This document shows, one piece after another, positions 1 through 6,887 of a DNA stretch of 11,045 bases. The position numbers were made by a program, and so were the translations under genes. The stretch comes from Rikenellaceae bacterium (GTDB taxonomy: Bacteria > Bacteroidota > Bacteroidia > Bacteroidales > Rikenellaceae), in assembly GCA_031286025.1 (NCBI GenBank), contig JAITVB010000074.1:1-11045 (forward strand), read 5' to 3'. How positions within the stretch are numbered: the stretch's first letter is position 1; each line of letters begins with the position of its first letter. The notes under the pieces are model-generated. The model was not told where the DNA came from, did no database searches, and worked only from the letters and a program-made list of their open reading frames with translations.

Positions 1-138
1 TTCACAGAAATTTAGACGATATTGCATTGTGTAAATATCAAGATGGATCGCTAATATGCAAAATATATTACTGACTTGCAATTAGTTATAATGATCTCTG
101 AAAACACAATGATAAATTAAATTTAAAACGACTAAATA
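1..138 (+). promoter_or_regulatory. AT-rich leader upstream of the operon; no recognisable promoter
   Basis: This stretch has 35 G/C in 138 bases, far below the gene cluster that follows, and no open frame of note, so it is probably the regulatory leader of the operon. It contains a small dyad with arms GATATT (18-23) and AATATC (34-39), and a longer-range inverted repeat CATTGTGT (25-32) / ACACAATG (104-111). I looked for the Bacteroidota sigma-ABfr type promoter (TTG about 20 bases before TAnnTTTG) and found none. A TATAAT string at 87-92 has no well-placed -35 partner. The regulatory role is inferred only from position and composition. Confidence 0.35.
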
Positions 139-579
139 ATGCAAAACCGATCCTTGCCACTATTTTTTCTTAAGAAAAATACAATACGAAAGGTTTCCGC
201 ATTCTCATTACCCGAATTGTTGGTCGTATTGGTGATTATCGGTATTCTGGTGTTGATCGCCCTGCCCAACCTGATGCCACTTATTTCAAAAGCCAAAAGC
301 ACCGAGGCGCAACAACAGATCACTTTTCTGCATTCGCTTCAGAAGAGCCATTTTTACACTTATTCGCGCTACTCCCCGTCACTTGAGGAATTGGGGTTCG
401 AGCAGCAGCGCTTGGTTTCCGACGGCGGCACAGCCAATTACCTGATCGAGATCGTCGAAGCCAACGAGCAGGGCTTCCGGGCGACAGCGACAGCCGTGGT
501 CGATTTTGACGGCGACGGCGTGTTCAATGTCTGGGAGATCGACCAGGACAAATCGCTGCGCGAAATGGTCAAAGACTGA
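139..579 (+). CDS. Pseudopilin / prepilin-like protein, GspG-like, with EF-hand-type calcium loop
   Basis: Predicted 146-residue subunit of a type IV filament, inserted in the inner membrane and then polymerised. The class III leader is basic (KK at 12-13, RK at 17-18), followed by A21/F22SLPELLVV. Cleavage is expected between A21 and F22, which puts Glu26 at the canonical +5 position, then a hydrophobic helix to about residue 41. Alanine rather than glycine at -1 is atypical but tolerated in the family. After an amphipathic helix (about 50-75), the C-terminal part carries D122-F-D124-G-D126-G ending at W132-E133. This matches a 12-residue EF-hand loop (Asp 1, 3, 5, Gly 6, Glu 12). Calcium binding near the C-terminus is known for GspG major pseudopilins. 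Being first in the operon and having this loop make it the best candidate major pseudopilin. The start is the only ATG before the leader and has an A-rich, SD-less context. It could instead be a minor pilin. Confidence 0.88.
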   Translation: MQNRSLPLFFLKKNTIRKVSAFSLPELLVVLVIIGILVLIALPNLMPLISKAKSTEAQQQITFLHSLQKSHFYTYSRYSPSLEELGFEQQRLVSDGGTANYLIEIVEANEQGFRATATAVVDFDGDGVFNVWEIDQDKSLREMVKD

Positions 580-659
580 TTCCGCCACAACGGGTAAACG
601 TCCGTATGCGGTGTCGCCCAAGTTTTTCCTCTCATTTGTCAACCAAAACCAATCCTTTG

Positions 660-1124
660 ATGAATCCCCGCCTCTTGTTGTTTGCTTCTTTCCTGCCGTT
701 GGGTGTAATGATTCGTTCCGACTTTCGGGAGCGGCAGGTCGGTGTGCTTGCCCTCGTATTTTTTGCGTCGCTCCAGTTCGGTTATGCATTGCTCTCCGCA
801 GAAGCACACAAAGTCCTGCTGAATCTGACGGCCAATCTCGGCCTGATCGGCTTGGCGGGAGGTGCATTGTGGATTTTCCTGCATGTCCTGCGACCGGGTG
901 ACAGTCGACAGATGATCGGTGCGGGCGACGGGTGGTTTATCGTAGCCCTCGCTCCGTTGTTCGAATTACGCGGCTATGTGTTTTTCCTTACCGCGGCTTT
1001 CCTGTTGTCACTCGGGTGGTGGTGGGTGGTGGGGCTTCTGCGGCGGCGACCCGATACGATTCCGTTGGTGGGAACGGTGGGTGTCTGTTTTTTGTGTTAT
1101 GCCTTGGCACTGCTGTTCCGATGA
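660..1124 (+). CDS. Minimal A24-family prepilin peptidase
   Basis: Predicted 154-residue polytopic inner-membrane aspartyl protease that would cleave the leaders of the pseudopilins encoded in this locus. Two aspartates fit the A24 (GxGD) family: Asp21 in the context SDFRERQVG, similar to the D-R-R-I stretch after the first transmembrane helix, and Asp90 in G87-A-G-D90. Hydrophobic segments lie at about 3-18, 28-46, 55-76, 92-100, 106-127 and 135-152. It has no N-terminal methyltransferase domain or tetracysteine, so its size matches CpaA/TadV-type peptidases rather than full PilD/GspO (about 280 residues). I chose ATG 660 because it begins directly at the first hydrophobic segment; an in-frame ATG at 606 would add 18 polar residues. 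An 80-bp spacer separates it from the preceding gene, and its stop overlaps the next start as ATGA (1121-1124). Confidence 0.82.
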   Translation: MNPRLLLFASFLPLGVMIRSDFRERQVGVLALVFFASLQFGYALLSAEAHKVLLNLTANLGLIGLAGGALWIFLHVLRPGDSRQMIGAGDGWFIVALAPLFELRGYVFFLTAAFLLSLGWWWVVGLLRRRPDTIPLVGTVGVCFLCYALALLFR

Positions 1125-2533
1125 AAGGGGAGAAGAAAATAACCGCCGAAATTCTGCAGCAACTGATCCCGAGCCAGGCGTGGGAATATCGCTTGATGCC
1201 CTACGGTGAAGCGGCGGGCACACTGTTGTGCTACGGCGATGCTGAACGCGACTGGGACAAACTGGCCGCAGAGGTGCAGGTGATCATCGGCCGTAAGATA
1301 CGTGTCACTCCCACGGAAAAAGAGGAAGTCCTGCGACTGCTCAAACAACACTATCGTCAACAGCGAGGGAGTGCCGCCGCAGAGGCGGCGGCCATTCCGG
1401 GTGAAAAATTCCTGATGCGCCTCATCGGCGAAGCCCATCGCGGCTATGCGAGCGACATCCATTTCGAAATCTACGAGGAGCGTTGCCGTGTGCGGATGCG
1501 CATCGACGGCCGACTGGTCGAACGCTATGTGATCGAGCGGCACAACTATCCGGCGTTGGTCAATCAGATCAAGATCCTGGCCAACCTCGACATTTCCGAA
1601 AAACGCCTTCCGCAAGACGGACGTATCTTTTACCGGGCGGGCGACGAAAGATTCGACGTGCGGGTGTCGTGCCTGCCGACGATCTACGGAGAGAAGGTGG
1701 TGCTGCGTCTGCTCACCCGCCATGTTGAACTGCTCGACCTCGAAAATCTCGGTTTTTCCGAAAAGCAGCTCAGCGATTACATTCGGGCGGTGCAGCGCCC
1801 TCATGGCCTGGTGTTGATCAGTGGCCCAACGGGGTCGGGCAAAAGTACGACGCTTTATGCCACCCTGCGCCTGCTGAACCGCGAAACGGGCAACATCCTC
1901 ACCATCGAAGACCCGGTGGAATATACCCTCCCCGGCGTCAACCAGGTGCAATTGAAAGAAGAGATCGGGCTGACCTTTGGCAGCACGCTGCGGACATTTT
2001 TACGCCAGGACCCGGATATCATCATGCTGGGGGAGATCCGGGACGCCGACACGGCACAGATGGCGATCCGCTCCTCGCTGACGGGTCACCTGATCTTTTC
2101 GACCATACACACCAACAGTGCCTGGGGCAGCGTGGCGCGCCTGATCGACATGGGGGCACACCCTTATCTCATCTCGGGGACACTGATCCTGTGTGTCGCC
2201 CAACGGTTGGTGCGCCTGCTCTGCCCGGCGTGCAGGGAACGGGTGGCGGCCGATGCCACCGTGCGGCGGCAGGTGGGCGAAAGCTTCTCGGCCGATCACC
2301 ACTACCGCGCCGTAGGCTGCGAAAATTGTTATTACACCGGTTACAAAGGCCGCAAGGCGATTTATGAAGTGATCCCCGTCGACCGCGAACTGTCGGAAGC
2401 GATCCGCACCGGTCACGACGACATCGGCCTCAAGTTGTCCCAACGCGGGATCGTCACCCTGCGCGAAGCGGCATTGGTTCTTTTCCGCAACGGCGAAACC
2501 TCGCTCGAAGAATTGCTACCCCAACTCCAATGA
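1121..2533 (+). CDS. gspE: GspE/PilB-type assembly ATPase
   Basis: Predicted 470-residue cytoplasmic hexameric ATPase powering pseudopilus assembly. All hallmarks are present: Walker A G235-P-T-G-S-G-K241-S-T, an Asp box beginning TIEDPVEY, Walker B D297-P-D-I-I-M-L-G-E305, a His box with LTGHLIFSTIHTN, and a full tetracysteine zinc motif C368-P-A-C371 / C400-E-N-C403. The CM region (GYKGRKAIYE) follows. The tetracysteine favours GspE/PilB over PilT/PilU retraction ATPases. About 130 residues precede the first NTPase-domain motif (SDIHFE), so only one short N-terminal domain is present rather than the two of longer homologues. ATG 1121 is chosen over an upstream in-frame ATG at 932 because it overlaps the peptidase stop as ATGA and the upstream extension would duplicate the peptidase gene in another frame. 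The 1-base gap to the secretin gene fits an operon. Confidence 0.95.
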   Translation: MKGEKKITAEILQQLIPSQAWEYRLMPYGEAAGTLLCYGDAERDWDKLAAEVQVIIGRKIRVTPTEKEEVLRLLKQHYRQQRGSAAAEAAAIPGEKFLMRLIGEAHRGYASDIHFEIYEERCRVRMRIDGRLVERYVIERHNYPALVNQIKILANLDISEKRLPQDGRIFYRAGDERFDVRVSCLPTIYGEKVVLRLLTRHVELLDLENLGFSEKQLSDYIRAVQRPHGLVLISGPTGSGKSTTLYATLRLLNRETGNILTIEDPVEYTLPGVNQVQLKEEIGLTFGSTLRTFLRQDPDIIMLGEIRDADTAQMAIRSSLTGHLIFSTIHTNSAWGSVARLIDMGAHPYLISGTLILCVAQRLVRLLCPACRERVAADATVRRQVGESFSADHHYRAVGCENCYYTGYKGRKAIYEVIPVDRELSEAIRTGHDDIGLKLSQRGIVTLREAALVLFRNGETSLEELLPQLQ

Positions 2534-2534
2534 T

Positions 2535-4397
2535 ATGAAACGTATTTTTTTCGTGTCGCTCCTGTTTTCTTTTTCGATTGCCGTCCGAGGGCAGGACGAC
2601 CGACTGAAAGCACTGCGCTCCGATCTCGATCTGTTGGTGGAGGTCGACACGGTATTTCGATCCGAGGTCGATCTCTCGGTAGGAAATATGCCGTTGGGCT
2701 ACCTGTTGCGCAACGTGGCCAAAGCGAGCCGGGTGAGCATCGTCATCCGGGGCGGCGGCGAGATACCGGTCAACTGCAATCTGGCCCGGGCGCGGATCGA
2801 CGACCTGCTCTATTTCCTGTGCAAGCAGTATAATCTGACACTCGACATCACGGGCAACATTGTCACCGTCTACCCTTACATGCCTCCGCCGCCCGAAATT
2901 CCAGGCCCGAAAGTAACCTTCGACCGCGACAGTTCGCGAATGAGCTATGATCTGCGCAACGTCCCGCTCAATGTGGTTGTCAGGTTGGTGGCCGATGCCT
3001 CGGGAGTCAACCTTGTGATCCCCCCTCTGTTGGCTTATAAATCTATATCGGGCTATGCGAAAGACTTACCGGTGTCCGAGGCGATTCTTTCCCTGTCCGA
3101 GGCGAACGACCTGGAGGCTTTCCGTGTGGGGCCTTCCCGTTGGACTTTGGAACCGAAGGCAGCGGCTGCCGTTCCGGGCGAAAACGCTTCCCCGCGGCGG
3201 CGCGAACTCACTGCCGATCAATTGGAGATCGACAGCCTGGGCCGGATCACCTTACAGGTTCGACAAGGAAACACGGCCGACATCCTCGCCTCGCTGTGCG
3301 ACCAACTGGGGCTGAACTACTACTTTATTTCGCCGATCAATAGCCAAACTAGCCTTTACCTCCGCGATGTCGGACTGCACACCTTACTGAAAGTACTGTT
3401 TACAGGCACTGATTACTCTTATTACGAAGAGGAGGGAATCCTGATGTTCGGTGCCTCGAAAGAACAGGTACTGGCCTCGGTGCGTGTGGTGCAGATGCAA
3501 AACCGGACGGTCAACCGGCTGTCCGAAGCGATTCCCCCCGAACTGAAAAAGGGAGTGCAACTCCAGGTATTCCCCGACCTGAACAGCTTGGTGCTGAGCG
3601 GCGACCAACGATTGGTGGCGCGTGTCGAGCAATTCTTGAAATCGGTCGATAAAACGGTGCCGCTCGTGACCATCGAGGTGATCATTGTCGACGCCGCCAA
3701 AAATCGCAATAACGAGCAGGGCATCTCGCTCGGTGTCGGCGACGCGCCGACCGTCACCAAAGGCACCTTCAGTCCCGGGATCGACCTCTCTCTCGGGGCC
3801 TCGGCGATCAACAGCCTGATCCAAAGTTTTAACGGCTTCGGCGCGGTCAACCTGGGCAAGGTCAACGCCAATTTCTACGCCAACCTGCTTTTTCTTGAGG
3901 GTAACGGCAGCATCGAATTGCAATCCACCCCCAAGCTTGCCACCCTCAACGGCCACGAAGCCGAACTGAAAAGCGGCGAACGCCGCTTCTACAAGGAGAT
4001 CAACGAAAGCCTGATGGGGTCACAGAACCCGATCCAGACTTCATCGTATACCTGGAAGTCGATAGACGCCGATCTTGTGCTTAAGATCGTCCCGTTGGTA
4101 AGTGGAAACAACGAGATCACGCTCACCATCGAACTTGAACAGACCGAGTTCACGGCCAAGGAAGAGAAGGACGCCCCACCGGGAACGACCACCCGCAGTT
4201 TCAAATCCGAGATCCGGGCCCGGAACGAGGATATGATCCTGCTCGGCGGCATTGAACGCACCAACAGCGAAAAGAGCGCCTCGGGCCCGTCGTTCATCGC
4301 CCGGGTGCCGATCCTGAAATTTTTGTTCGGCGAATCGAAGGATAACAAGGAAGTGCGCAAGCTCAACATTTTTATCAAACCGACGGTAATTTGTTGA
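2535..4397 (+). CDS. gspD: Secretin (GspD/PilQ family) with three N0/STN-like modules
   Basis: Predicted 620-residue outer-membrane channel subunit of the system. An N-terminal signal peptide (MKR, then a hydrophobic run to about residue 17) would be cleaved near G19/Q20. Three related periplasmic modules can be seen, each about 68 residues and of secretin/TonB short N-terminal (STN, N0) type: about 46-113, 139-206 and 238-306. Each has an alternating strand, the pattern L-x(3)-A/C-x(2)-S/L-G/R-V/L, and a closing V-x-V/W-x-L/M strand. An N1/KH-like module follows (about 315-373, ending VARVEQFLKSVDK). The C-terminal secretin domain runs from V375 (VPLVTIEVIIVDAAKN), with STPKLATLNGHEAELKSGE in the middle, IRARNEDMILLGGI, V591-PILKFLFG and a final NIFIKPTVI strand. 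The length is close to GspD, but three tandem N0-like modules are unusual. No S-domain for a pilotin is evident. Gene spacing is 1 base to the ATPase and 4 bases to the next start. Confidence 0.93.
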   Translation: MKRIFFVSLLFSFSIAVRGQDDRLKALRSDLDLLVEVDTVFRSEVDLSVGNMPLGYLLRNVAKASRVSIVIRGGGEIPVNCNLARARIDDLLYFLCKQYNLTLDITGNIVTVYPYMPPPPEIPGPKVTFDRDSSRMSYDLRNVPLNVVVRLVADASGVNLVIPPLLAYKSISGYAKDLPVSEAILSLSEANDLEAFRVGPSRWTLEPKAAAAVPGENASPRRRELTADQLEIDSLGRITLQVRQGNTADILASLCDQLGLNYYFISPINSQTSLYLRDVGLHTLLKVLFTGTDYSYYEEEGILMFGASKEQVLASVRVVQMQNRTVNRLSEAIPPELKKGVQLQVFPDLNSLVLSGDQRLVARVEQFLKSVDKTVPLVTIEVIIVDAAKNRNNEQGISLGVGDAPTVTKGTFSPGIDLSLGASAINSLIQSFNGFGAVNLGKVNANFYANLLFLEGNGSIELQSTPKLATLNGHEAELKSGERRFYKEINESLMGSQNPIQTSSYTWKSIDADLVLKIVPLVSGNNEITLTIELEQTEFTAKEEKDAPPGTTTRSFKSEIRARNEDMILLGGIERTNSEKSASGPSFIARVPILKFLFGESKDNKEVRKLNIFIKPTVIC

Positions 4398-4401
4398 TCG
4401 T

Positions 4402-5424
4402 GTGAACCCGTTGAAGATCATATTCCGGAAATTGAACGTGTTGGTGGCCGTTTCGCAACCTGCCGGGTGGCGGTATTTGCGCTACGAAATGCTTTTTTAC
4501 GAGGGACGGGTACGTATCCGTTGCCGCACGGCTTTTATCCCTGCCGCATGGATGAAAAAAGGGCGAAAAACGCCCTGGATCCTGGTGGTGGGAGGAGACG
4601 GGGTGGTTTCAAAGTCGTGTACCCCGGAAAGCGAAACAGCCCGGCACATTTTCGAACATTCGGAAGAATTTCTTTCGGCAGCGGAATCGGCGGACGAGGA
4701 CCGGGTACGCCTTACGTTTATGCGGCGGGAGATGTACGATGGCCTGATGTCGGAACTCGCCCCTTGCCGCCTGCCTTTGGTTTCGGTACGCCTGCTCTCC
4801 GGCGGCGATTCACTGGTCGAAGTTCGGGCTGCGGCCGAAGATTTTTTCGGAACAACCCTGCAAACGAAGATCCTCGTGCAGGCTGTATCCGAGGTGGATT
4901 GCCTGTGCGGATCGCTCTACCGCCGCTTGTTGGCGCCGGCACTGGCGGTGTACCTGGTTGCCCTGTCAGCCAATTTTCTCGTGCAGAACGGATTGCGACG
5001 GGAGGCGGGGGAGCAGCGTACAGAATTGGCGCGTCTGCAACAGGCCGCCGTCGCCGAAAACCGCCGGAAGACCGGTGCCGAAAAATTGCGTGCAATGCAA
5101 TTGCCCACTTCGCCTTATCCTTACTCGTGGTTGGCCGACCAGATCGCCGGAACGGTACCGCGGGAGGTGACGCTCACCATGTTGTCGATCAATCCGATCG
5201 TCAAAAGGCCACGGGAAGGAAAGGCACTCGTCAGCCAATCGGGAAAGATCCTCCTGTTGGGCTATGCCCTCGCCGCCGCACCGGTTGCCCGGATGGCCGA
5301 TTCGTTGCGCCGCACCGAGCCGTTTTCGCGACTGAAACTCACCACCCTTGAAAAAGACCGGGCCGGACGCTATCGGTTTGAAATAGAAATAGAAATAGAA
5401 ATAGAAATAGAAATAGAACTATGA
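4402..5424 (+). CDS. GspL / PilM-PilN-like inner-membrane assembly protein with (EI)n tail
   Basis: Predicted 340-residue bitopic inner-membrane protein of the assembly platform. It has an N-terminal cytoplasmic region of about 175 residues containing WILVVGGDGVVSK (59-71), compatible with a reduced actin-like (PilM/GspL) fold. One transmembrane helix lies at about 178-196, then a coiled-coil stretch (about 197-232) and a periplasmic ferredoxin-like region. In that region, VPREVTLTMLSI and GKILLLGYALAAAPVARMADSL match the PilN pattern. GspL normally has about 240 cytoplasmic residues, so this half is shortened. The C-terminus is six Glu-Ile dipeptides (E327-I338) plus Glu-Leu, coded by a perfect hexanucleotide repeat. 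The start is GTG 4402, 4 bases after the secretin stop; the first in-frame ATG (4489) would remove a plausible conserved N-terminus. The stop overlaps the next ATG as ATGA. Family placement rests on topology, the PilN-like motif and gene order. Confidence 0.72.
   Translation: MNPLKIIFRKLNVLVAVSQPAGWRYLRYEMLFYEGRVRIRCRTAFIPAAWMKKGRKTPWILVVGGDGVVSKSCTPESETARHIFEHSEEFLSAAESADEDRVRLTFMRREMYDGLMSELAPCRLPLVSVRLLSGGDSLVEVRAAAEDFFGTTLQTKILVQAVSEVDCLCGSLYRRLLAPALAVYLVALSANFLVQNGLRREAGEQRTELARLQQAAVAENRRKTGAEKLRAMQLPTSPYPYSWLADQIAGTVPREVTLTMLSINPIVKRPREGKALVSQSGKILLLGYALAAAPVARMADSLRRTEPFSRLKLTTLEKDRAGRYRFEIEIEIEIEIEIEL
5380..5415 (+). repeat. Hexanucleotide tandem repeat (GAAATA)6
   Basis: Six perfect tandem copies of GAAATA lie at the 3' end of the GspL-like gene, followed by a degenerate seventh unit GAACTA (5416-5421) that contains the first base of the next start codon. 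In frame it encodes (Glu-Ile)6 then Glu-Leu. Because the unit is 6 bp, copy-number change would keep the frame and alter only the length of the periplasmic tail, together with the purine-rich stretch just upstream of the PilO-like start at 5421. Confidence 0.97.
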
Positions 5425-5921
5425 ACCTTCAAAACCGTATAGGCATCCTGAAGTTGGCCGTCCTGACCGTCGGGGCGCCTCTGTTGGTTTACGTCTATGC
5501 CATCCGGCCCGCTTTCGCGCTTAGGCACACGGTCGAATGCCAGGCTTCGGAACTCGCTGCCGCCCGTGCCGCTTCGGCCGATAAGCCACATCAGGCTACG
5601 GCGGTGCCACCAACGGGAAACCGGCTGAAAACGGGAAAAATCCTCTACGACGTGGCCCCGTTGGCCGAAGCCCGCCAGGTTACCGCCGACCGGTTTTTGC
5701 CCATACTCACGGCCCATTCGGATCAGATGGAACTTTACACGGGCGAACTGACCCTGGGCGGCAGCTTCTACTCCCTGACCCATCTGCTTTCGGAGATCGA
5801 GGGCGGGGTGGGAAACGAGCGCATTGTCGCGGTCGAATACCGCGTCACCGAATACCCGGCCGACCGCCGCCGCTCACTGCAACTGACCCTTTTTCTCCAA
5901 CAGATCACTTCAACCGATTGA
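5421..5921 (+). CDS. PilO / GspM-like inner-membrane protein
   Basis: Predicted 166-residue bitopic protein. A short cytoplasmic N-terminus is followed by a transmembrane helix at about 11-28, a linker helix region (about 35-60), and a periplasmic domain. There, ELYTGELTLGGSFYSLTHLL (105-124) followed by SEIE and IVAVEYRVTEY strongly resembles the PilO/GspM ferredoxin-like fold, in which a G-x-F/Y-x-x-L helix follows the first strand. PilO and GspM heterodimerise with PilN and GspL through the transmembrane and coiled-coil regions, and here the gene directly follows the GspL/PilN-like gene with an ATGA overlap. It is somewhat shorter than typical PilO (about 200 residues). Assignment is from pattern and position, not strong identity. 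Confidence 0.72.
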   Translation: MNLQNRIGILKLAVLTVGAPLLVYVYAIRPAFALRHTVECQASELAAARAASADKPHQATAVPPTGNRLKTGKILYDVAPLAEARQVTADRFLPILTAHSDQMELYTGELTLGGSFYSLTHLLSEIEGGVGNERIVAVEYRVTEYPADRRRSLQLTLFLQQITSTD

Positions 5922-5924
5922 GAT

Positions 5925-6887
5925 ATGAAACGAATCGTAGTTTTGAGCGCCTCCCTGTTGCTGATCGCCTGCGATGACCTGATGATCAAGGATATCAGCG
6001 AACAGGTCGTGCGGATGACCGCTCCCGCCTCGCGGGCCGAAACCCACAGCCCGCAGATCGCTTTTCTTTGGGAGGAACTGTCCGGGGCCGATGACTACCG
6101 CCTGACGGTAGCCGCCCCTTCTTTTTCCAAGATCGAACGGCTATGGAAAGACACCATGATGACCGAAACCCAATTGGGGATCAACCTGCCCGATGGCGAT
6201 TACGAATGGCGTGTACAGGCCTATAATTCAGGCTATCAGAGTCGTTTCGAAACCCTTTCGTTCCGGGTGCAGACTGCGACTGATATCAGCCGCGAAACGA
6301 TTTCCGTGATTTCGCCGGTTGCGAATCTCGAAACGAACGATCCACAGGTCGCTTTTGCCTGGGATCCCTTACCCGGGGCGGCAGCCTACCGCGTGCGGGT
6401 GGCTTCACCCTCGTTCCGCGACATCCGTTGGTTGGCGGCCGACACGACGCTGACTGAAACGATCCTCCGGCTCGATCTGGCCGACGGTGTCTACGAGTGG
6501 CAGATTCACGCGTTCAACGTTGGTTGCCGGACCAACACACAGACCTCTGCCTTCGCCATTCGCACGATCGAAGACATCAGCGCCAAAGCGATTCGGATCC
6601 TCGCTCCGACCCCGGACATCGTAATGAGCGGCGGTAGGGTGGCTTTCGCCTGGGATCCGCTGTCGGGGGCCGACAGCTATCGTCTGACGTTGGTCTCTCC
6701 GGCGTTCGACAAGGTGCAATGGTTCGTGGCCGACACTGTCGTGACCGACCATCTGGTGCGTTTCGACCTGCCCGATGGAAAGTACCAGTGGCGGATCCAG
6801 GCACTGAACAGCCGCTACCGGAGTGCGGTGCAGAACTATGCTTTCGAGGTACTGATCTCCGAATCGGAAGAGGGTGAAGACGAATGA
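5925..6887 (+). CDS. Lipoprotein with three 97-residue Fn3-like repeats
   Basis: Predicted 320-residue exported lipoprotein. The signal peptide MKRIVVLSASLLLIA ends in a lipobox (L-I-A-C16), with Asp17-Asp18 following the lipidated cysteine. The rest is three tandem modules starting at D23, D120 and D217, exactly 97 residues apart with no insertions or deletions. Each begins D-I-S, then a P-containing strand, A-F-x-W-[ED]-x-L-x-G-A-x-x-Y-R-[LV], P-x-F-x-x-[IV], [KAV]-D-T-x-x-T, and [PA]-D-G-x-Y-[EQ]-W-[RQ]-[VI]-[QH]-A-x-N. This predicts beta-sandwich (fibronectin type III-like) domains. The C-terminus is acidic (residues 311-320). It is embedded between the PilO-like and PilP/GspC-like genes and overlaps the latter as ATGA, so it probably works with the machine, for example as a secretin-associated or surface-exposed part. 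No known pilotin or TsaP motif is visible. The acidic pair after Cys could relate to Bacteroidota surface-export signals, but that is weak. Specific function unknown. Confidence 0.85.
   Translation: MKRIVVLSASLLLIACDDLMIKDISEQVVRMTAPASRAETHSPQIAFLWEELSGADDYRLTVAAPSFSKIERLWKDTMMTETQLGINLPDGDYEWRVQAYNSGYQSRFETLSFRVQTATDISRETISVISPVANLETNDPQVAFAWDPLPGAAAYRVRVASPSFRDIRWLAADTTLTETILRLDLADGVYEWQIHAFNVGCRTNTQTSAFAIRTIEDISAKAIRILAPTPDIVMSGGRVAFAWDPLSGADSYRLTLVSPAFDKVQWFVADTVVTDHLVRFDLPDGKYQWRIQALNSRYRSAVQNYAFEVLISESEEGEDE
5991..6863 (+). repeat. Three 291-bp in-frame repeat units (Fn3-like modules)
   Basis: The units are 5991-6281, 6282-6572 and 6573-6863. The first two begin with the identical bases GATATCAGC and the third with GACATCAGC. 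The proteins align without gaps at a 97-residue period, with strongly conserved W, Y, DG and AxN positions, while the DNA has diverged. This suggests internal duplication followed by selection on the fold rather than recent amplification. Confidence 0.85.

Noticed and set aside
87..92. TATAAT box as a promoter -10 element
   Set aside because: There is no -35 partner at a suitable spacing, and such strings are expected by chance in 25% G/C DNA. The main Bacteroidota promoter uses TAnnTTTG, which is absent.
932..1120. 63-residue N-terminal extension of the ATPase from ATG 932
   Set aside because: It overlaps the prepilin peptidase gene in a different frame, and its translation (Gly- and Val-rich) has no N-domain character. 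ATG 1121 forms an ATGA overlap.
1097..1951. Open frame of 284 codons on the - strand
   Set aside because: It is antisense to the well-supported GspE/PilB ATPase gene and shows no family motif.
4467..5351. Open frame of 294 codons on the + strand in another frame
   Set aside because: It lies inside the GspL-like gene, is Arg/Gly/Pro-rich with low-complexity character, and has no plausible domain. The 4402 frame has the TM helix and PilN-like motif.
5380..5421. Hexanucleotide tract considered as a CRISPR or iteron array
   Set aside because: The units are 6 bp with no spacers and lie in frame inside a gene, so it is a microsatellite.
5922..5932. Direct repeat GATATGAAACG at two gene starts (2532-2542 and 5922-5932)
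   Set aside because: It is short and explained by two exported proteins both starting Met-Lys-Arg with similar upstream bases, so it is probably coincidence.
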